A stretch of 64,000 nucleotides of DNA from an uncultured Pedobacter sp. (GTDB lineage Bacteria; Bacteroidota; Bacteroidia; Sphingobacteriales; Sphingobacteriaceae): assembly GCF_946480185.1 (NCBI RefSeq), contig NZ_CAMLIG010000010.1:62001-126000 (forward strand). The letters run 5' to 3'. A program made the translations under genes and the position numbers. Of the stretch, positions 36,595-45,385 are shown in pieces; the first letter of the stretch is position 1, and each line of letters begins with the position of its first letter. A model generated the notes under the pieces. The model worked only from the letters and a program-made list of their open reading frames with translations, was not told the origin of the DNA and did not search any database.

Positions 36595-36623
36595 TTCGAC
36601 ATGCTCTATCGGAACATGTCGAA
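36595..36623. repeat. Inverted repeat upstream of the Fic gene
   Basis: TTCGACATG and CATGTCGAA form a perfect 9-bp stem around an 11-base spacer, 34 bp before the Fic start and 49 bp after the polA stop. No T run follows, so it is not a classical terminator. It could be an operator or a REP remnant. Confidence 0.5.
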
Positions 36624-36656
36624 CAGCCTAGATAGTAAAGACAAGTTTAAATTGCT

Positions 36657-37214
36657 ATGAAAAACATAGACAAAACAAGTTTAGAAAACGCTTATCGATT
36701 ATTCGAATCAGGAGATATCGATAGTATTGAAATCGGCACAACCAAAGGTTTGCAACAAATTCATACTTACTTGTTTGTGGGCTTATATAATTTTGCAGGA
36801 AAAATCCGTACAAAAAATATAGCTAAAGGAGGTTTTAGATTCGCTACTGCTTTATACCTAAAAGAAATACTGGCAAAAATTGAAGAAATGCCAGAACAAA
36901 CTTTCGAAGAAATAATTGCTAAATACGTAGAAATGAACATTGCTCATCCTTTTATGGAAGGTAATGGCAGAACAATGCGGATTTGGTTAGATATGATTTT
37001 GAAATCAAACCTCAAAAAATTAGTTAATTGGCAATTTATTGATAAAACACTCTATTTACAGGCAATGGAAAGAAGTCCGATTAATGATTTGGAGCTAAGA
37101 ACACTCCTCTCCGCAAACTTAAGCGAAGACATCAATAACCGAGAAATTATTTTCAAAGGCATCGAGCAATCTTACTATTACGAAGGGTATCAAAAAGAAA
37201 ATGATGATGAATAA
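36657..37214 (+). CDS. fic: Class III Fic protein (protein adenylyltransferase with C-terminal inhibitory helix)
   Basis: The 185-residue protein is almost only a Fic domain. The catalytic motif HPFMEGNGR is at residues 97-105 and matches HPFx(D/E)GNGR. The flap region [13 protein letters not shown] (about 58-70) precedes it. The C-terminal helix carries S172-YYY-E176-G177, fitting the autoinhibitory consensus (S/T)xxxE(G/N) in its class III position. The sequence resembles the well-studied Neisseria meningitidis Fic over its whole length, as I recall it. Such enzymes AMPylate targets, in the Neisseria case DNA gyrase, when the inhibition is released. No antitoxin gene is adjacent, as expected for class III. 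Confidence 0.9.
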   Translation: MKNIDKTSLENAYRLFESGDIDSIEIGTTKGLQQIHTYLFVGLYNFAGKIRTKNIAKGGFRFATALYLKEILAKIEEMPEQTFEEIIAKYVEMNIAHPFMEGNGRTMRIWLDMILKSNLKKLVNWQFIDKTLYLQAMERSPINDLELRTLLSANLSEDINNREIIFKGIEQSYYYEGYQKENDDE

Positions 37215-37577
37215 TCCCGCTGTTCGAAGCTTAGCAGAGCTCATCCAAACAGTTTCGGGGAAACCCATATTATATTGATTGCTCATAAATATTATAAAAA
37301 TACTAGACCAATCAAGCCACCATTTGCTTCTTTTCTCAAATTTATTCCGTTTTTTAAACACAAAAATCCCAGTGAAAACGTACATTATACATGTGTCAAT
37401 TTTGTTTTAATCCATTTTCATAAAAAAGACAAAGTTCAATTCTTTGTTTTTTCAAAAAATCGTATCAAACACCCCTGTTCTTTGCCAATTGTATAATTTT
37501 ATGCTTTAAAAAACTTTATTGCTGCCAGCATTGAATTTTAAAAAAGAAACGCTAATTTAAAGGACACAAAAATAATC
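37215..37577. other. 363-bp spacer between fic and glgA
   Basis: AT-rich, with no supported gene, RNA or terminator. The first 45 bp (CCCGCTGTTCGAAGCTTAGC onward) look like the edge of an interspersed repeat. The glgA promoter should lie in the last 100 bp, but I see no exact TAnnTTTG box. Confidence 0.5.
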
Positions 37578-38990
37578 ATGAACGTTTTACATTTAAGCGC
37601 AGAGTGCTACCCGGTTGCTAAAGCCGGAGGTTTAGGCGATGTAGTGGGTGCTTTGCCAAAATATCAGGTTGGTTTGGGCATGCAGGCAATGGTAGCAATG
37701 CCTTTCTACGATAAAAAATTCACACAAACTCACAGTTTCGACTGTGTTTATAAATCGTCCTCAAAACTTGGTTACAGAAGTTTTGATTTTGAAATTTTAA
37801 AAGAAAAGGAAAACACTTTGGGTTTTGAGTTATACCTCGTAAAAATCCCAGATCTGCTGGACCGTACCGAAATTTACTCGTACCCAGATGAAACCGAACA
37901 ATTTGTAGCTTTCCAAATTGCTGTTTTGGATTGGATCATCGCTACAGATAAAAAAATAGATGTTTTCCACTGTCATGATCATCATACGGGATTAGTTCCC
38001 TTCCTCATCAAATATTCAAATAAATACGCAAGCTTATCCAAAACACCTTCTGTTTTTACCATTCATAACGGCGAGTACCAAGGATGGATGGGCTGGGAAA
38101 AATTCCATTACCTGCCAGAAGTAAATGCGGAAAGTGGCGGCGCTTTAGAATGGAACAATTGCATTAATCCTTTGGCTTCGGCAATTAAGTGTTGTTGGAA
38201 ATATACCACCGTTTCGCCAAGTTATTTATCAGAATTACAATATAAAGCACATGGCTTAGAGTTTTTGTTTGAGCTGGAACATCAAAAAGGTGTAGGGATT
38301 TTAAACGGGATAGATGTTGATGTTTGGAATCCGAAAACGGATCCAATGCTGAGCCACAACTACCAAACAACAACGGTTAAAAACGGCAAAGAGTTAAATA
38401 AGCTAGAAGTTTGCGAACAATTCAATCTAGATCCCAGCAAGCCACTTTTCACTTTTATTGGTCGATTGGTGATTGAAAAAGGTGCTGATAAACTGGTAGA
38501 GCTGATAAGAGAGGTTTTTCTTCGCCACCAAGGAGAACTTAATTTTTTAATATTGGGATCGGGAGATAAGGCTATTGAAGCCAGTTTAAAAGAGGTACAA
38601 ACTTATCTGCGCAACTTCAACTGTTTTATCGGTTATGATGAAGTGCTATCTCATAAAATATATGGTAGTGCTGATTTTATTTTAATGCCGTCCAGAGTAG
38701 AGCCTTGCGGATTAAACCAGCTGTATGCCTTACGTTACGGCACCGTTCCAATTGTTAGGGCAACGGGTGGCTTAAAAGATACCGTTGTTGATATTAATAC
38801 AAAAGACGGTTATGGTATCAGATTTGATAACTTAGATACCATGGAAATGGTTCATGCCATTGACCGAGCCATAATTTTATACCAAGAGAAAAAAGAGCTT
38901 AACCAAATCCGCAAAAAAATGATGGAGTTAGACTACTCTTGGACTAAATCTGCAAAAGAATATTACGAATTATATAAAAGCTTAAATTAA
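37578..38990 (+). CDS. glgA: Glycogen synthase (ADP-glucose type)
   Basis: GT5 enzyme that elongates alpha-1,4-glucan from ADP-glucose. The KxGGL motif is present as AKAGGLGDVVGALP at residues about 15-28. The C-terminal GT-B part shows FIGRLVIEKGAD and the donor-site segment PSRVEPCGLNQLYALRYG. At 470 residues the length is normal. glgC follows after 5 bp, so the two form a glycogen-synthesis operon. No branching enzyme is visible in the window. Confidence 0.94.
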   Translation: MNVLHLSAECYPVAKAGGLGDVVGALPKYQVGLGMQAMVAMPFYDKKFTQTHSFDCVYKSSSKLGYRSFDFEILKEKENTLGFELYLVKIPDLLDRTEIYSYPDETEQFVAFQIAVLDWIIATDKKIDVFHCHDHHTGLVPFLIKYSNKYASLSKTPSVFTIHNGEYQGWMGWEKFHYLPEVNAESGGALEWNNCINPLASAIKCCWKYTTVSPSYLSELQYKAHGLEFLFELEHQKGVGILNGIDVDVWNPKTDPMLSHNYQTTTVKNGKELNKLEVCEQFNLDPSKPLFTFIGRLVIEKGADKLVELIREVFLRHQGELNFLILGSGDKAIEASLKEVQTYLRNFNCFIGYDEVLSHKIYGSADFILMPSRVEPCGLNQLYALRYGTVPIVRATGGLKDTVVDINTKDGYGIRFDNLDTMEMVHAIDRAIILYQEKKELNQIRKKMMELDYSWTKSAKEYYELYKSLN

Positions 38991-38995
38991 AAAAC

Positions 38996-40267
38996 ATGTA
39001 CGAATCTAAAGTTATCTCAGTCATTCTTGGTGGCGGACAAGGCTCCAGGTTATCTCCTTTAACCGCAACGCGTTCTAAGCCTGCAGTACCAATAGGCGGC
39101 AAATACCGATTGGTTGATATTCCAATTTCAAACTGTATCAACTCTAATTTGATGCGAATGTTTGTACTTACCCAGTTCAACTCGGCATCACTTAATAAGC
39201 ACATCAAAAACACCTATAACTTTGGATCTTTTAGTAATGCCTTTGTTGATATTTTGGCGGCAGAACAAACCCCCGGTAATGGAGGCTGGTACCAAGGTAC
39301 TGCAGATGCGGTGAGACAAAGTTTGCATCACCTAAAACAGCATGATTTTGAATATGTATTAATTCTTTCTGGAGACCAACTTTATCAAATGGATTTTAGA
39401 GATATGATCAAAAACCATATTGATAAAGGTGCAGATATTACCATTGCAACTATCCCTGTAAACGCAAAAGATGGTACCAGTTTCGGTATTTTAAAAGCTG
39501 ACGCCGATTTATCCATCACTTCTTTCACGGAAAAACCAAATTCAGAAAAAATTATCGGTTGGGAATCTGAAGTTGGGCCAGAAATGGAAGCCTTAGGAAG
39601 AAATTATCTGGCATCAATGGGAATCTACCTGTTCAACAAAGATGTTTTAATTAATATGTTGGAGGGGAATGACCGCCATGATTTTGGTAAACAGATTATA
39701 CCTGATGCCGTTGGAGTAAATAAAATCATCAGTTATCAATATGAAGGATATTGGACAGATATTGGAAACATTGATTCATTTTTTGAAGCCAATTTGGGCT
39801 TAACAGATGATATTCCTGAATTTAATTTATTTGCCAAATGCCCAATTTATTCTAGAGCTAGGATGTTGCCACCAAGTAAAATTGGCGGTACGCGTTTAGA
39901 AAGTGTTATTATTGCCGATGGCTGTATTATAAATGCTGACGAGATTAAACGGTCTGTTATCGGTATCAGAAATAGAATTGGTAGGGGAACAAAAATAAGC
40001 AACTGCTATATTATGGGTTGCGATTATTACCAAACCATAGAAGAAATTAGTGGCGCCGAAACCGCTCACAAGCCTCTAACAGGAATTGGCGAAAACTGCG
40101 TGATAGATACTGCTATTTTAGATAAAAACTGTTTCATAGGTAATAATGTTACTATAAAAGGCGGACATCATTTGCCAGATTCTGATTGCCCAACGCACAC
40201 CATTAAAGAAGGAATTATCGTTATTAAAAAGAGCGCAGTAATTGAAGACGGAACCGTAATCGGTTGA
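38996..40267 (+). CDS. glgC: Glucose-1-phosphate adenylyltransferase
   Basis: Makes ADP-glucose, the substrate for GlgA. The nucleotide-binding N-terminus GGGQGSRLSPLTATRSKPAVP and the region YRLVDIPISNC are typical. WYQGTADAV and the conserved aspartate region LSGDQLYQMD follow, then a C-terminal left-handed beta-helix with hexapeptide repeats. Length (423 residues) is normal for the bacterial enzyme. It is followed by a rho-independent terminator at 40292-40321. Confidence 0.96.
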   Translation: MYESKVISVILGGGQGSRLSPLTATRSKPAVPIGGKYRLVDIPISNCINSNLMRMFVLTQFNSASLNKHIKNTYNFGSFSNAFVDILAAEQTPGNGGWYQGTADAVRQSLHHLKQHDFEYVLILSGDQLYQMDFRDMIKNHIDKGADITIATIPVNAKDGTSFGILKADADLSITSFTEKPNSEKIIGWESEVGPEMEALGRNYLASMGIYLFNKDVLINMLEGNDRHDFGKQIIPDAVGVNKIISYQYEGYWTDIGNIDSFFEANLGLTDDIPEFNLFAKCPIYSRARMLPPSKIGGTRLESVIIADGCIINADEIKRSVIGIRNRIGRGTKISNCYIMGCDYYQTIEEISGAETAHKPLTGIGENCVIDTAILDKNCFIGNNVTIKGGHHLPDSDCPTHTIKEGIIVIKKSAVIEDGTVIG

Positions 40268-40291
40268 TTTTAAATATTTTAATTCGTATTG

Positions 40292-40321
40292 AAAAAAGCT
40301 GTTTAACCGACGGCTTTTTTT
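40292..40321 (+). terminator. Terminator of glgA-glgC
   Basis: Stem AAAAAAGC/GCTTTTTT with a 13-base loop, followed by Ts, 25 bp after the glgC stop. Confidence 0.7.
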
Positions 40322-40406
40322 GTGGATTTATTTATTAAGATAAAACTCGGCACTTTTCTCGTTTTAAATCCTTAAAATTGGGAAACTAAAACTAAAAAAA
40401 ATAAGC

Positions 40407-41102
40407 ATGAAAAAATTATTACAGGCAACCTTTTTATTGATGTTCTTTGGCATAATTGGAGCAAAGGCACAAGATAAAATTTACAAAACAAGTGGCGAAG
40501 TTTTAGAAGCTAAAGTCCTAGAAATTGGTTCCACCGAAATAAAATATAAAGTTTTCGCCAACATAAATGGCCCCACTTATACCATTCTTAAAACCCAGGT
40601 GTTAAAAATTACTTACGAGAACGGAAAATCTGAGAGTTTCCAAGATAGTCCGATGGTTACGGAAAATGTTGTTGCCAAAAGAGCACAAAATATTTATGTG
40701 GAGCTAGGAGCGCAGGGGTTACTTTTCACCGCAAATTACGATACTCGTTTTAGCAACAAACGAAACGGAATTGGTGGAAGAATTGGTGTTGGCGCATTGA
40801 ATGTTGACGGCTTAACGGTGGTAACCGCACCTATATCATTAAATTATTTACTCGGAGAAGGTAAAAACTTTTTTGAAATTGGCTTAGGCGCAACCTTTAT
40901 CAATGGCAATAGCAGTTCCGATTTTTTCGATAATGGCGGTGGAAACAACAGCGCAAGTACGGTAATAGGTACAATGGCATTTATGTACAGGTTGCAACCG
41001 GTAAATAGTGGTTTTTCTTTTAGAGGTGGATTTACCCCAATTTTCAATAGTGATGGTTTTGTGCCTTACTACGCTGGCATTAGCTTAGGTTATACTTTTT
41101 AA
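40407..41102 (+). CDS. Exported protein with N-terminal repeat-type domain and barrel-like C-terminus
   Basis: A signal peptide (MKKLLQATFLLMFFGIIGAKAQD) is followed by a short domain, DKIYKTSGEVLEAKVLEIG to VLKITYENGK. That pattern occurs in many exported Bacteroidota proteins and has no assigned function. Residues about 95-231 have alternating hydrophobic strands rich in glycine and end in an aromatic strand (YAGISLGYTF), as in small outer-membrane barrels. The gene stands alone between the glgC terminator and its own terminator. Confidence 0.65.
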   Translation: MKKLLQATFLLMFFGIIGAKAQDKIYKTSGEVLEAKVLEIGSTEIKYKVFANINGPTYTILKTQVLKITYENGKSESFQDSPMVTENVVAKRAQNIYVELGAQGLLFTANYDTRFSNKRNGIGGRIGVGALNVDGLTVVTAPISLNYLLGEGKNFFEIGLGATFINGNSSSDFFDNGGGNNSASTVIGTMAFMYRLQPVNSGFSFRGGFTPIFNSDGFVPYYAGISLGYTF

Positions 41103-41124
41103 CAAGCTTAGCTATTGAATCAAA

Positions 41125-41160
41125 AACGCCATTGAACCTAGGATTCAATGGCGTTTTTTT
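41125..41160. terminator. Bidirectional terminator
   Basis: Stem AAACGCCATTGAA/TTCAATGGCGTTT of 12-13 bp with a 7-base loop and T runs on both strands. It lies between two convergent genes, the exported protein and the YhcH-like gene. Confidence 0.9.
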
Positions 41161-41177
41161 TGGATAACGGTTATCGT

Positions 41178-41627
41178 TTATTTACGAACTTTTATTACCA
41201 TCTTCTTTACTTCTCCATCGGCAATCATTGGTGCGTGAACATCTTCTGGAAAGAAAATCACAAACTGGTTGTCGTTTAAGGTGAAGTGCATGGTAGGCTT
41301 GTCGTTAAAAAACAGCACATCTTTTTCTGGGTTGTACTCGCCTTTTTGCTCTTTGCACTCGTTTCTGGTTTTCCAGCCGATGTTTTCTGTTCCGCGGATA
41401 CAAACCTGGATATCAATGTTTTTATTGTGGCACTCAAATTTTGCTTCCGATTCCTCGGCAGTCATTCCCGCTTTGTCAGAAACAATTGCTTTTAAGCCAT
41501 CGGCAATTTCATATTTACCTACTTCTATAGCGGTTAAGTCCGTTGCTCTAATGTACTCAAACGCCTGTGCAAATAATGGGTGTACACTTGCGTATTTGTC
41601 TGCGTTTGCTAAAGTATCTATGATCAT
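41178..41627 (-). CDS. YhcH/YjgK/YiaL family protein
   Basis: Cupin-like protein of 149 residues in the DUF386 family. The conserved core FECHNKNIDIQVCIRGTENIGW and the later segment FFPEDVHAPMIADGE carry the metal-binding-type histidines and acids. Members are found with sialic acid, uronate and other sugar-acid catabolic genes and are thought to be sugar isomerases or anomerases, without firm proof. Its place beside kdgK and the KDPG aldolase gene fits that theme. Confidence 0.85.
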   Translation of the reverse strand: MIIDTLANADKYASVHPLFAQAFEYIRATDLTAIEVGKYEIADGLKAIVSDKAGMTAEESEAKFECHNKNIDIQVCIRGTENIGWKTRNECKEQKGEYNPEKDVLFFNDKPTMHFTLNDNQFVIFFPEDVHAPMIADGEVKKMVIKVRK

Positions 41628-41751
41628 GTTTTAGTTTGTTAGATTGTTGGGGGTTAGTTTGTTAGTACTTTATAATGTACTTAGTTCATTAGGATTGCAT
41701 GTGACAGATTCATTGATTCTTGACAGATAAAAATAAAACGTTTTATTACCT

Positions 41752-41788
41752 AAAAAAGTCCATAATCTAATATTGATTATGGACTTTT
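41752..41788 (-). terminator. Terminator after kdgK
   Basis: Stem AAAAGTCCATAATC/GATTATGGACTTTT of 14 bp with a 7-base loop and a T run on the minus strand, 41 bp after the kdgK stop. Confidence 0.85.
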
Positions 41789-41828
41789 CTCTCCTCAAGA
41801 TTAACTGTTCAGCACTAATGAACTTTAA

Positions 41829-42854
41829 TTATCTCTGTACCCTACCAGATCCATCACCACCTACTAAACCTTCAACTTCTGAAAGTGTAGCATGGTTTAA
41901 ATCTCCTGGGATGGTATGTTTTAATGCAGAAGCGGCAACACCAAATTCTGCAGCGTCTTTCATTGATTTTCCGGTTACTAAACCAAAAATGAAACCGCTT
42001 GCAAATGAATCGCCACTACCAACACGGTCAACAATACGTACGTTATATTCTTTAGTGTGGTGAAATTCGTTTCCGTCATAAACCAATGCGCTCCATCCGT
42101 TGTCAGATGCACTGTGGCTTTCTCTCAAAGTTGAAGCAATGTATTTGAAATTGAATTTCGCTTTCATTTGCTTACAAACGTCTTTAAACCCGTCCAAGTT
42201 TAGTTCGCCTTTGGTAACATCTGTACCTGCACTCACAAAACCTAAGCTGGTTTCGGCATCTTCTTCATTACCTATACAAACATCAACATATTGGCAAAGC
42301 TCAGTCATCACTTTTCTAGCTTTTTCTTTACTCCATAATTTCTTACGGTAGTTTAAATCTATACTGGTAGTAACACCTCTTTCTTTTGCTGCTTTTAAAG
42401 CGGCTAAAGTTAAAGCTGCGGATTTATCGCTCAAGGCTGGAGTAATACCAGTTGTGTGGAACCAATCAGCACCTTCAAAAATCGCATCCCAGTCAAATTC
42501 AGAAGCATCAGCATCAGCAATTGACGCGTCGGCTCTATCGTATATTACTTGTGAAGCTCTCATAGAAGCACCCGTTTCTAAGAAATAAATTCCTAATCTT
42601 TTGCCACCTCTTGCTACAAATTTAGTATCAACACCGTATCTGCGTAAGTGGTTAATTGCCGCTTGTCCAATTGCGGTATCAGGCACTTTAGAAACAAACG
42701 TTCCGTTTAACCCATAGTTGCATAATGCGGCCGCTACGTTAGCCTCGCCACCTCCGTAAGTTACATCGAATGTATCGCTCTGCACAAATCTTTTGAAATC
42801 TGGAGTTGATAATCGCATCATTATTTCTCCAAGTGTTACGACTTTTTTTGACAT
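41829..42854 (-). CDS. kdgK: 2-keto-3-deoxygluconate kinase (PfkB family)
   Basis: Ribokinase-fold sugar kinase of 341 residues. The N-terminal substrate motif is TYGGGEANVAAALCNYG, and the PfkB signature with the catalytic aspartate is RVGSGDSFASGFIFG. Assignment to KDG kinase rests on context: the KDPG aldolase gene starts divergently 219 bp away, with a hexuronate-type transporter behind it. It would phosphorylate KDG to KDPG in uronate breakdown. Another sugar specificity cannot be excluded. Confidence 0.82.
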   Translation of the reverse strand: MSKKVVTLGEIMMRLSTPDFKRFVQSDTFDVTYGGGEANVAAALCNYGLNGTFVSKVPDTAIGQAAINHLRRYGVDTKFVARGGKRLGIYFLETGASMRASQVIYDRADASIADADASEFDWDAIFEGADWFHTTGITPALSDKSAALTLAALKAAKERGVTTSIDLNYRKKLWSKEKARKVMTELCQYVDVCIGNEEDAETSLGFVSAGTDVTKGELNLDGFKDVCKQMKAKFNFKYIASTLRESHSASDNGWSALVYDGNEFHHTKEYNVRIVDRVGSGDSFASGFIFGLVTGKSMKDAAEFGVAASALKHTIPGDLNHATLSEVEGLVGGDGSGRVQR

Positions 42855-42918
42855 CGTTTGCTGTTGTTTAGAAATTGAAAAATTGGTTTATTAAAATAAA
42901 ATTGCACTATTTAGAAAC

Positions 42919-42926
42919 CAAAAGTA
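42919..42926 (-). promoter_or_regulatory. Candidate -7 promoter box for kdgK
   Basis: On the minus strand TACTTTTG matches TAnnTTTG exactly, about 65 bp before the kdgK ATG. It sits in the 219-bp divergent spacer shared with the KDPG aldolase gene. Confidence 0.4.
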
Positions 42927-43073
42927 CAATAATGGCTGTTACAAATACTTTTTTTATATCAAAATCATCGGTATCGATTGCGTAAATTAATCTACCTATC
43001 TTTACCACAAATTACCTTTTAATAGCTACATTAGTTATCTTTTTAACAAAAAACCTAATAAATAATACAAAAA

Positions 43074-43736
43074 ATGGATACAAAATCTATGCTTCTTAAA
43101 GCAATTACCGACCAAGGTATGCTTCCTTTATTTTTTCATGCTGATGAACAAAAAAGTATCGACATTACACAAACCGTGTATGATGCTGGCGTAAGAGTGA
43201 TTGAATATACCAACAGAGGAAAAGAGGCGATATCTAACTTTAAAAAGTTAAAAGAGGTTGCAAAGAAAACAATGCCCGAATTGAAGTTGGGTATCGGAAC
43301 TATTAAAACTCCGGCAGAAGCACAAGAATTTATTGATGCCGGAGCTGATTTTATTGTTTGCCCTATTGTTGTTCCTGAAGTTGCCGAGCTGATTAATGCT
43401 GCTGGGATTTTATGGATTCCAGGCTGTATGACGCCAACTGAAATTGCTCTGGCGCAAAAACATAATGCAGGTTTAATCAAAATTTTCCCTGCTAATATTT
43501 TAGGTCAAGAATTTATCTCTTCTATAAAAGAATTATTTAGAGGCCAGCTATTTATGCCAACAGGCGGTGTTGATTTAAGCGAAACAAATATTTCTAGCTG
43601 GTTTAAAGCTGGGGTTTGTGCCGTTGGTATGGGAAGCAAACTTATTAGTAAAGACGTTATGGAAAACGCAAACTATGGAGAATTGGCCAAAAACACCAAA
43701 GAGGTGTTGGCAGTAATAAAATCAATTAAAAAATAA
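43074..43736 (+). CDS. eda: KDPG / 4-hydroxy-2-oxoglutarate aldolase
   Basis: Class I aldolase that cleaves KDPG to pyruvate and glyceraldehyde 3-phosphate. Visible features: the catalytic glutamate region VIEYTNRGKEAI, LGIGTIKTP, the Schiff-base lysine in LIKIFPANILG, and the phosphate-binding end MPTGGVDLS. Length (220 residues) is normal. An MFS transporter gene follows after 3 bp, so they form an operon, divergent from kdgK. Confidence 0.92.
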   Translation: MDTKSMLLKAITDQGMLPLFFHADEQKSIDITQTVYDAGVRVIEYTNRGKEAISNFKKLKEVAKKTMPELKLGIGTIKTPAEAQEFIDAGADFIVCPIVVPEVAELINAAGILWIPGCMTPTEIALAQKHNAGLIKIFPANILGQEFISSIKELFRGQLFMPTGGVDLSETNISSWFKAGVCAVGMGSKLISKDVMENANYGELAKNTKEVLAVIKSIKK

Positions 43737-43739
43737 ATC

Positions 43740-45305
43740 ATGACGAAAGAAAAAATGAGTAGTTACAGATGGACAATCTGTGCACTTTTGTTTTTTGCAA
43801 CTACCATTAATTACATGGACAGGCAGGTGCTTTCCTTAACCTGGAAAGACTTTATTGCCCCTGAATTTCACTGGACAAATGATGATTACGGTAACATTAC
43901 CGCATTGTTTTCCGCTTTTTATGCTGTTTCTTTGTTATTTGCTGGAAGATTTGTGGACTGGTTAGACACCAAAAAAGGCTTTATGTGGGCAATTGGTGTT
44001 TGGTCTGTAGGAGCTTGTTTACATGCTTTTTGCGGTATAGCAACTTCAGGTATTGTAACCGGTACTTGGTTTGTTGGTTTCGAAGGCGCAAAAGAAGCCA
44101 TTAGAGCCACAAACAATACAGGTATGATAATGACGGTGAGTGTAACTTTATTCATCTTCGCTCGGTTTGTATTAGCGCTTGGTGAGGCGGGCAACTTTCC
44201 GGCTGCTATTAAAACCACTGCTGAATATTTTCCTAAAAAAGACAGGGCTTTTTCTACCAGTATTTTTAACGCTGGTGCAACCGTAGGTGCTTTGGCTGCG
44301 CCTTTATCAATCCCTTTTATTGCTAAAGCCTATGGCTGGGAGATGTCTTTCATTATCATTGGTGCTTTAGGTTTTGTTTGGATGGGATTTTGGGTTTTCA
44401 TGTATGAGAAACCAGAGAAACATGCTAGAGTAAATTCTCATGAACTGGACTATATCAATCAAGATGATATCGCTGATAGTAAATTAGTGGGTTATGTTGC
44501 GGAGAGTAAGGTAAAAGTGTCTTTTGTCGAATGTTTTAAACACAAACAAACCTGGGCTTTTGCATTTGGCAAATTTATGACCGATGGCGTGTGGTGGTTC
44601 TTTTTGTTCTGGACACCAGCTTACTTAAGTTCTGTTTACGGAATGGACTCAACCCAGGCGGCTTTCCCTTTATTTATACTGTACGCAATTACTTTATTAT
44701 CGATTATTGGAGGTTGGTTGCCAACCTACTTTGTAGAGAAAAAAGGCATGGAGCCTTATTCTGGAAGAATGCGGGCAATGTTGATTTTTGCGTTTTTTCC
44801 GTTGCTTGCTATTTTTGCACAACCTTTAGGTCATTTAACTTATTGGTTACCCGTAATTATTATCGGTATTGCAGGTGCTGCTCACCAAGCTTGGTCCGCG
44901 AACATTTTTACCACGGTTGGGGATATGTTTCCTAAAAAAGCAATTGCTACCGTTACAGGTATTGGTGGTTTAGCAGGAGGTATAGGTTCGGTCCTTATTA
45001 ATAAAGGATCCGGGCTTTTATTTGATTTTTCGCAGAGAAATTGGAGTACAATTAACGGTCAGCCGTTGTTAGAAAAATATCCTCAGCTTCAAGATCAAGC
45101 ATCACGAGAAGCGTTCCTTAAAGCCAGTAACAGCGCCAATTTAGAAGCATTTTTGAAATCACTTTCCGCTTCTGGTCAAACGGTAGTTAATGGAATCAGC
45201 TCTGGTTACATGATTATATTTTGCGTTTGCGCAGTATGCTATTTAGTTGGATGGGCGGTAATGAAAACGTTGGTACCTAAATATCAGCCAATCTCGATGA
45301 CTTAA
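43740..45305 (+). CDS. MFS transporter, hexuronate (ExuT/ACS) type, with extra loops
   Basis: Twelve-helix major facilitator of the anion:cation symporter family. The start RWTICALLFFATTINYMDRQV, the motif LGEAGNFPAAIKTTAEYFPKKDRA and AGAAHQAWSANIFTTVGDMFPK are typical of ExuT-like uptake of galacturonate and glucuronate. At 521 residues it is about 90 longer than its paralogue at 46779. There is an insertion after helix 3 (about 100-125) and one of about 60 residues before the last helix. Operon with eda. The exact substrate is inference from context. Confidence 0.85.
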   Translation: MTKEKMSSYRWTICALLFFATTINYMDRQVLSLTWKDFIAPEFHWTNDDYGNITALFSAFYAVSLLFAGRFVDWLDTKKGFMWAIGVWSVGACLHAFCGIATSGIVTGTWFVGFEGAKEAIRATNNTGMIMTVSVTLFIFARFVLALGEAGNFPAAIKTTAEYFPKKDRAFSTSIFNAGATVGALAAPLSIPFIAKAYGWEMSFIIIGALGFVWMGFWVFMYEKPEKHARVNSHELDYINQDDIADSKLVGYVAESKVKVSFVECFKHKQTWAFAFGKFMTDGVWWFFLFWTPAYLSSVYGMDSTQAAFPLFILYAITLLSIIGGWLPTYFVEKKGMEPYSGRMRAMLIFAFFPLLAIFAQPLGHLTYWLPVIIIGIAGAAHQAWSANIFTTVGDMFPKKAIATVTGIGGLAGGIGSVLINKGSGLLFDFSQRNWSTINGQPLLEKYPQLQDQASREAFLKASNSANLEAFLKSLSASGQTVVNGISSGYMIIFCVCAVCYLVGWAVMKTLVPKYQPISMT

Positions 45306-45324
45306 ACTGCAAACTATATGTTTT

Positions 45325-45364
45325 AAAAAGGGCTGATTTCTTTACAAGAAATCAGCCCTTTTTA
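45325..45364. terminator. Bidirectional terminator
   Basis: Stem AAAAAGGGCTGATTTCTT/AAGAAATCAGCCCTTTTT of 18 bp, 3-base loop, T runs on both strands. It lies between the convergent transporter and regulator genes. Confidence 0.93.
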
Positions 45365-45385
45365 ATTTACTCATTAATAGCTCTT

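Noticed and set aside
37275..37496. 73-codon frame in the fic-glgA spacer
   Set aside because: Lysine/phenylalanine-rich translation of AT-rich DNA with no start signal or family similarity.
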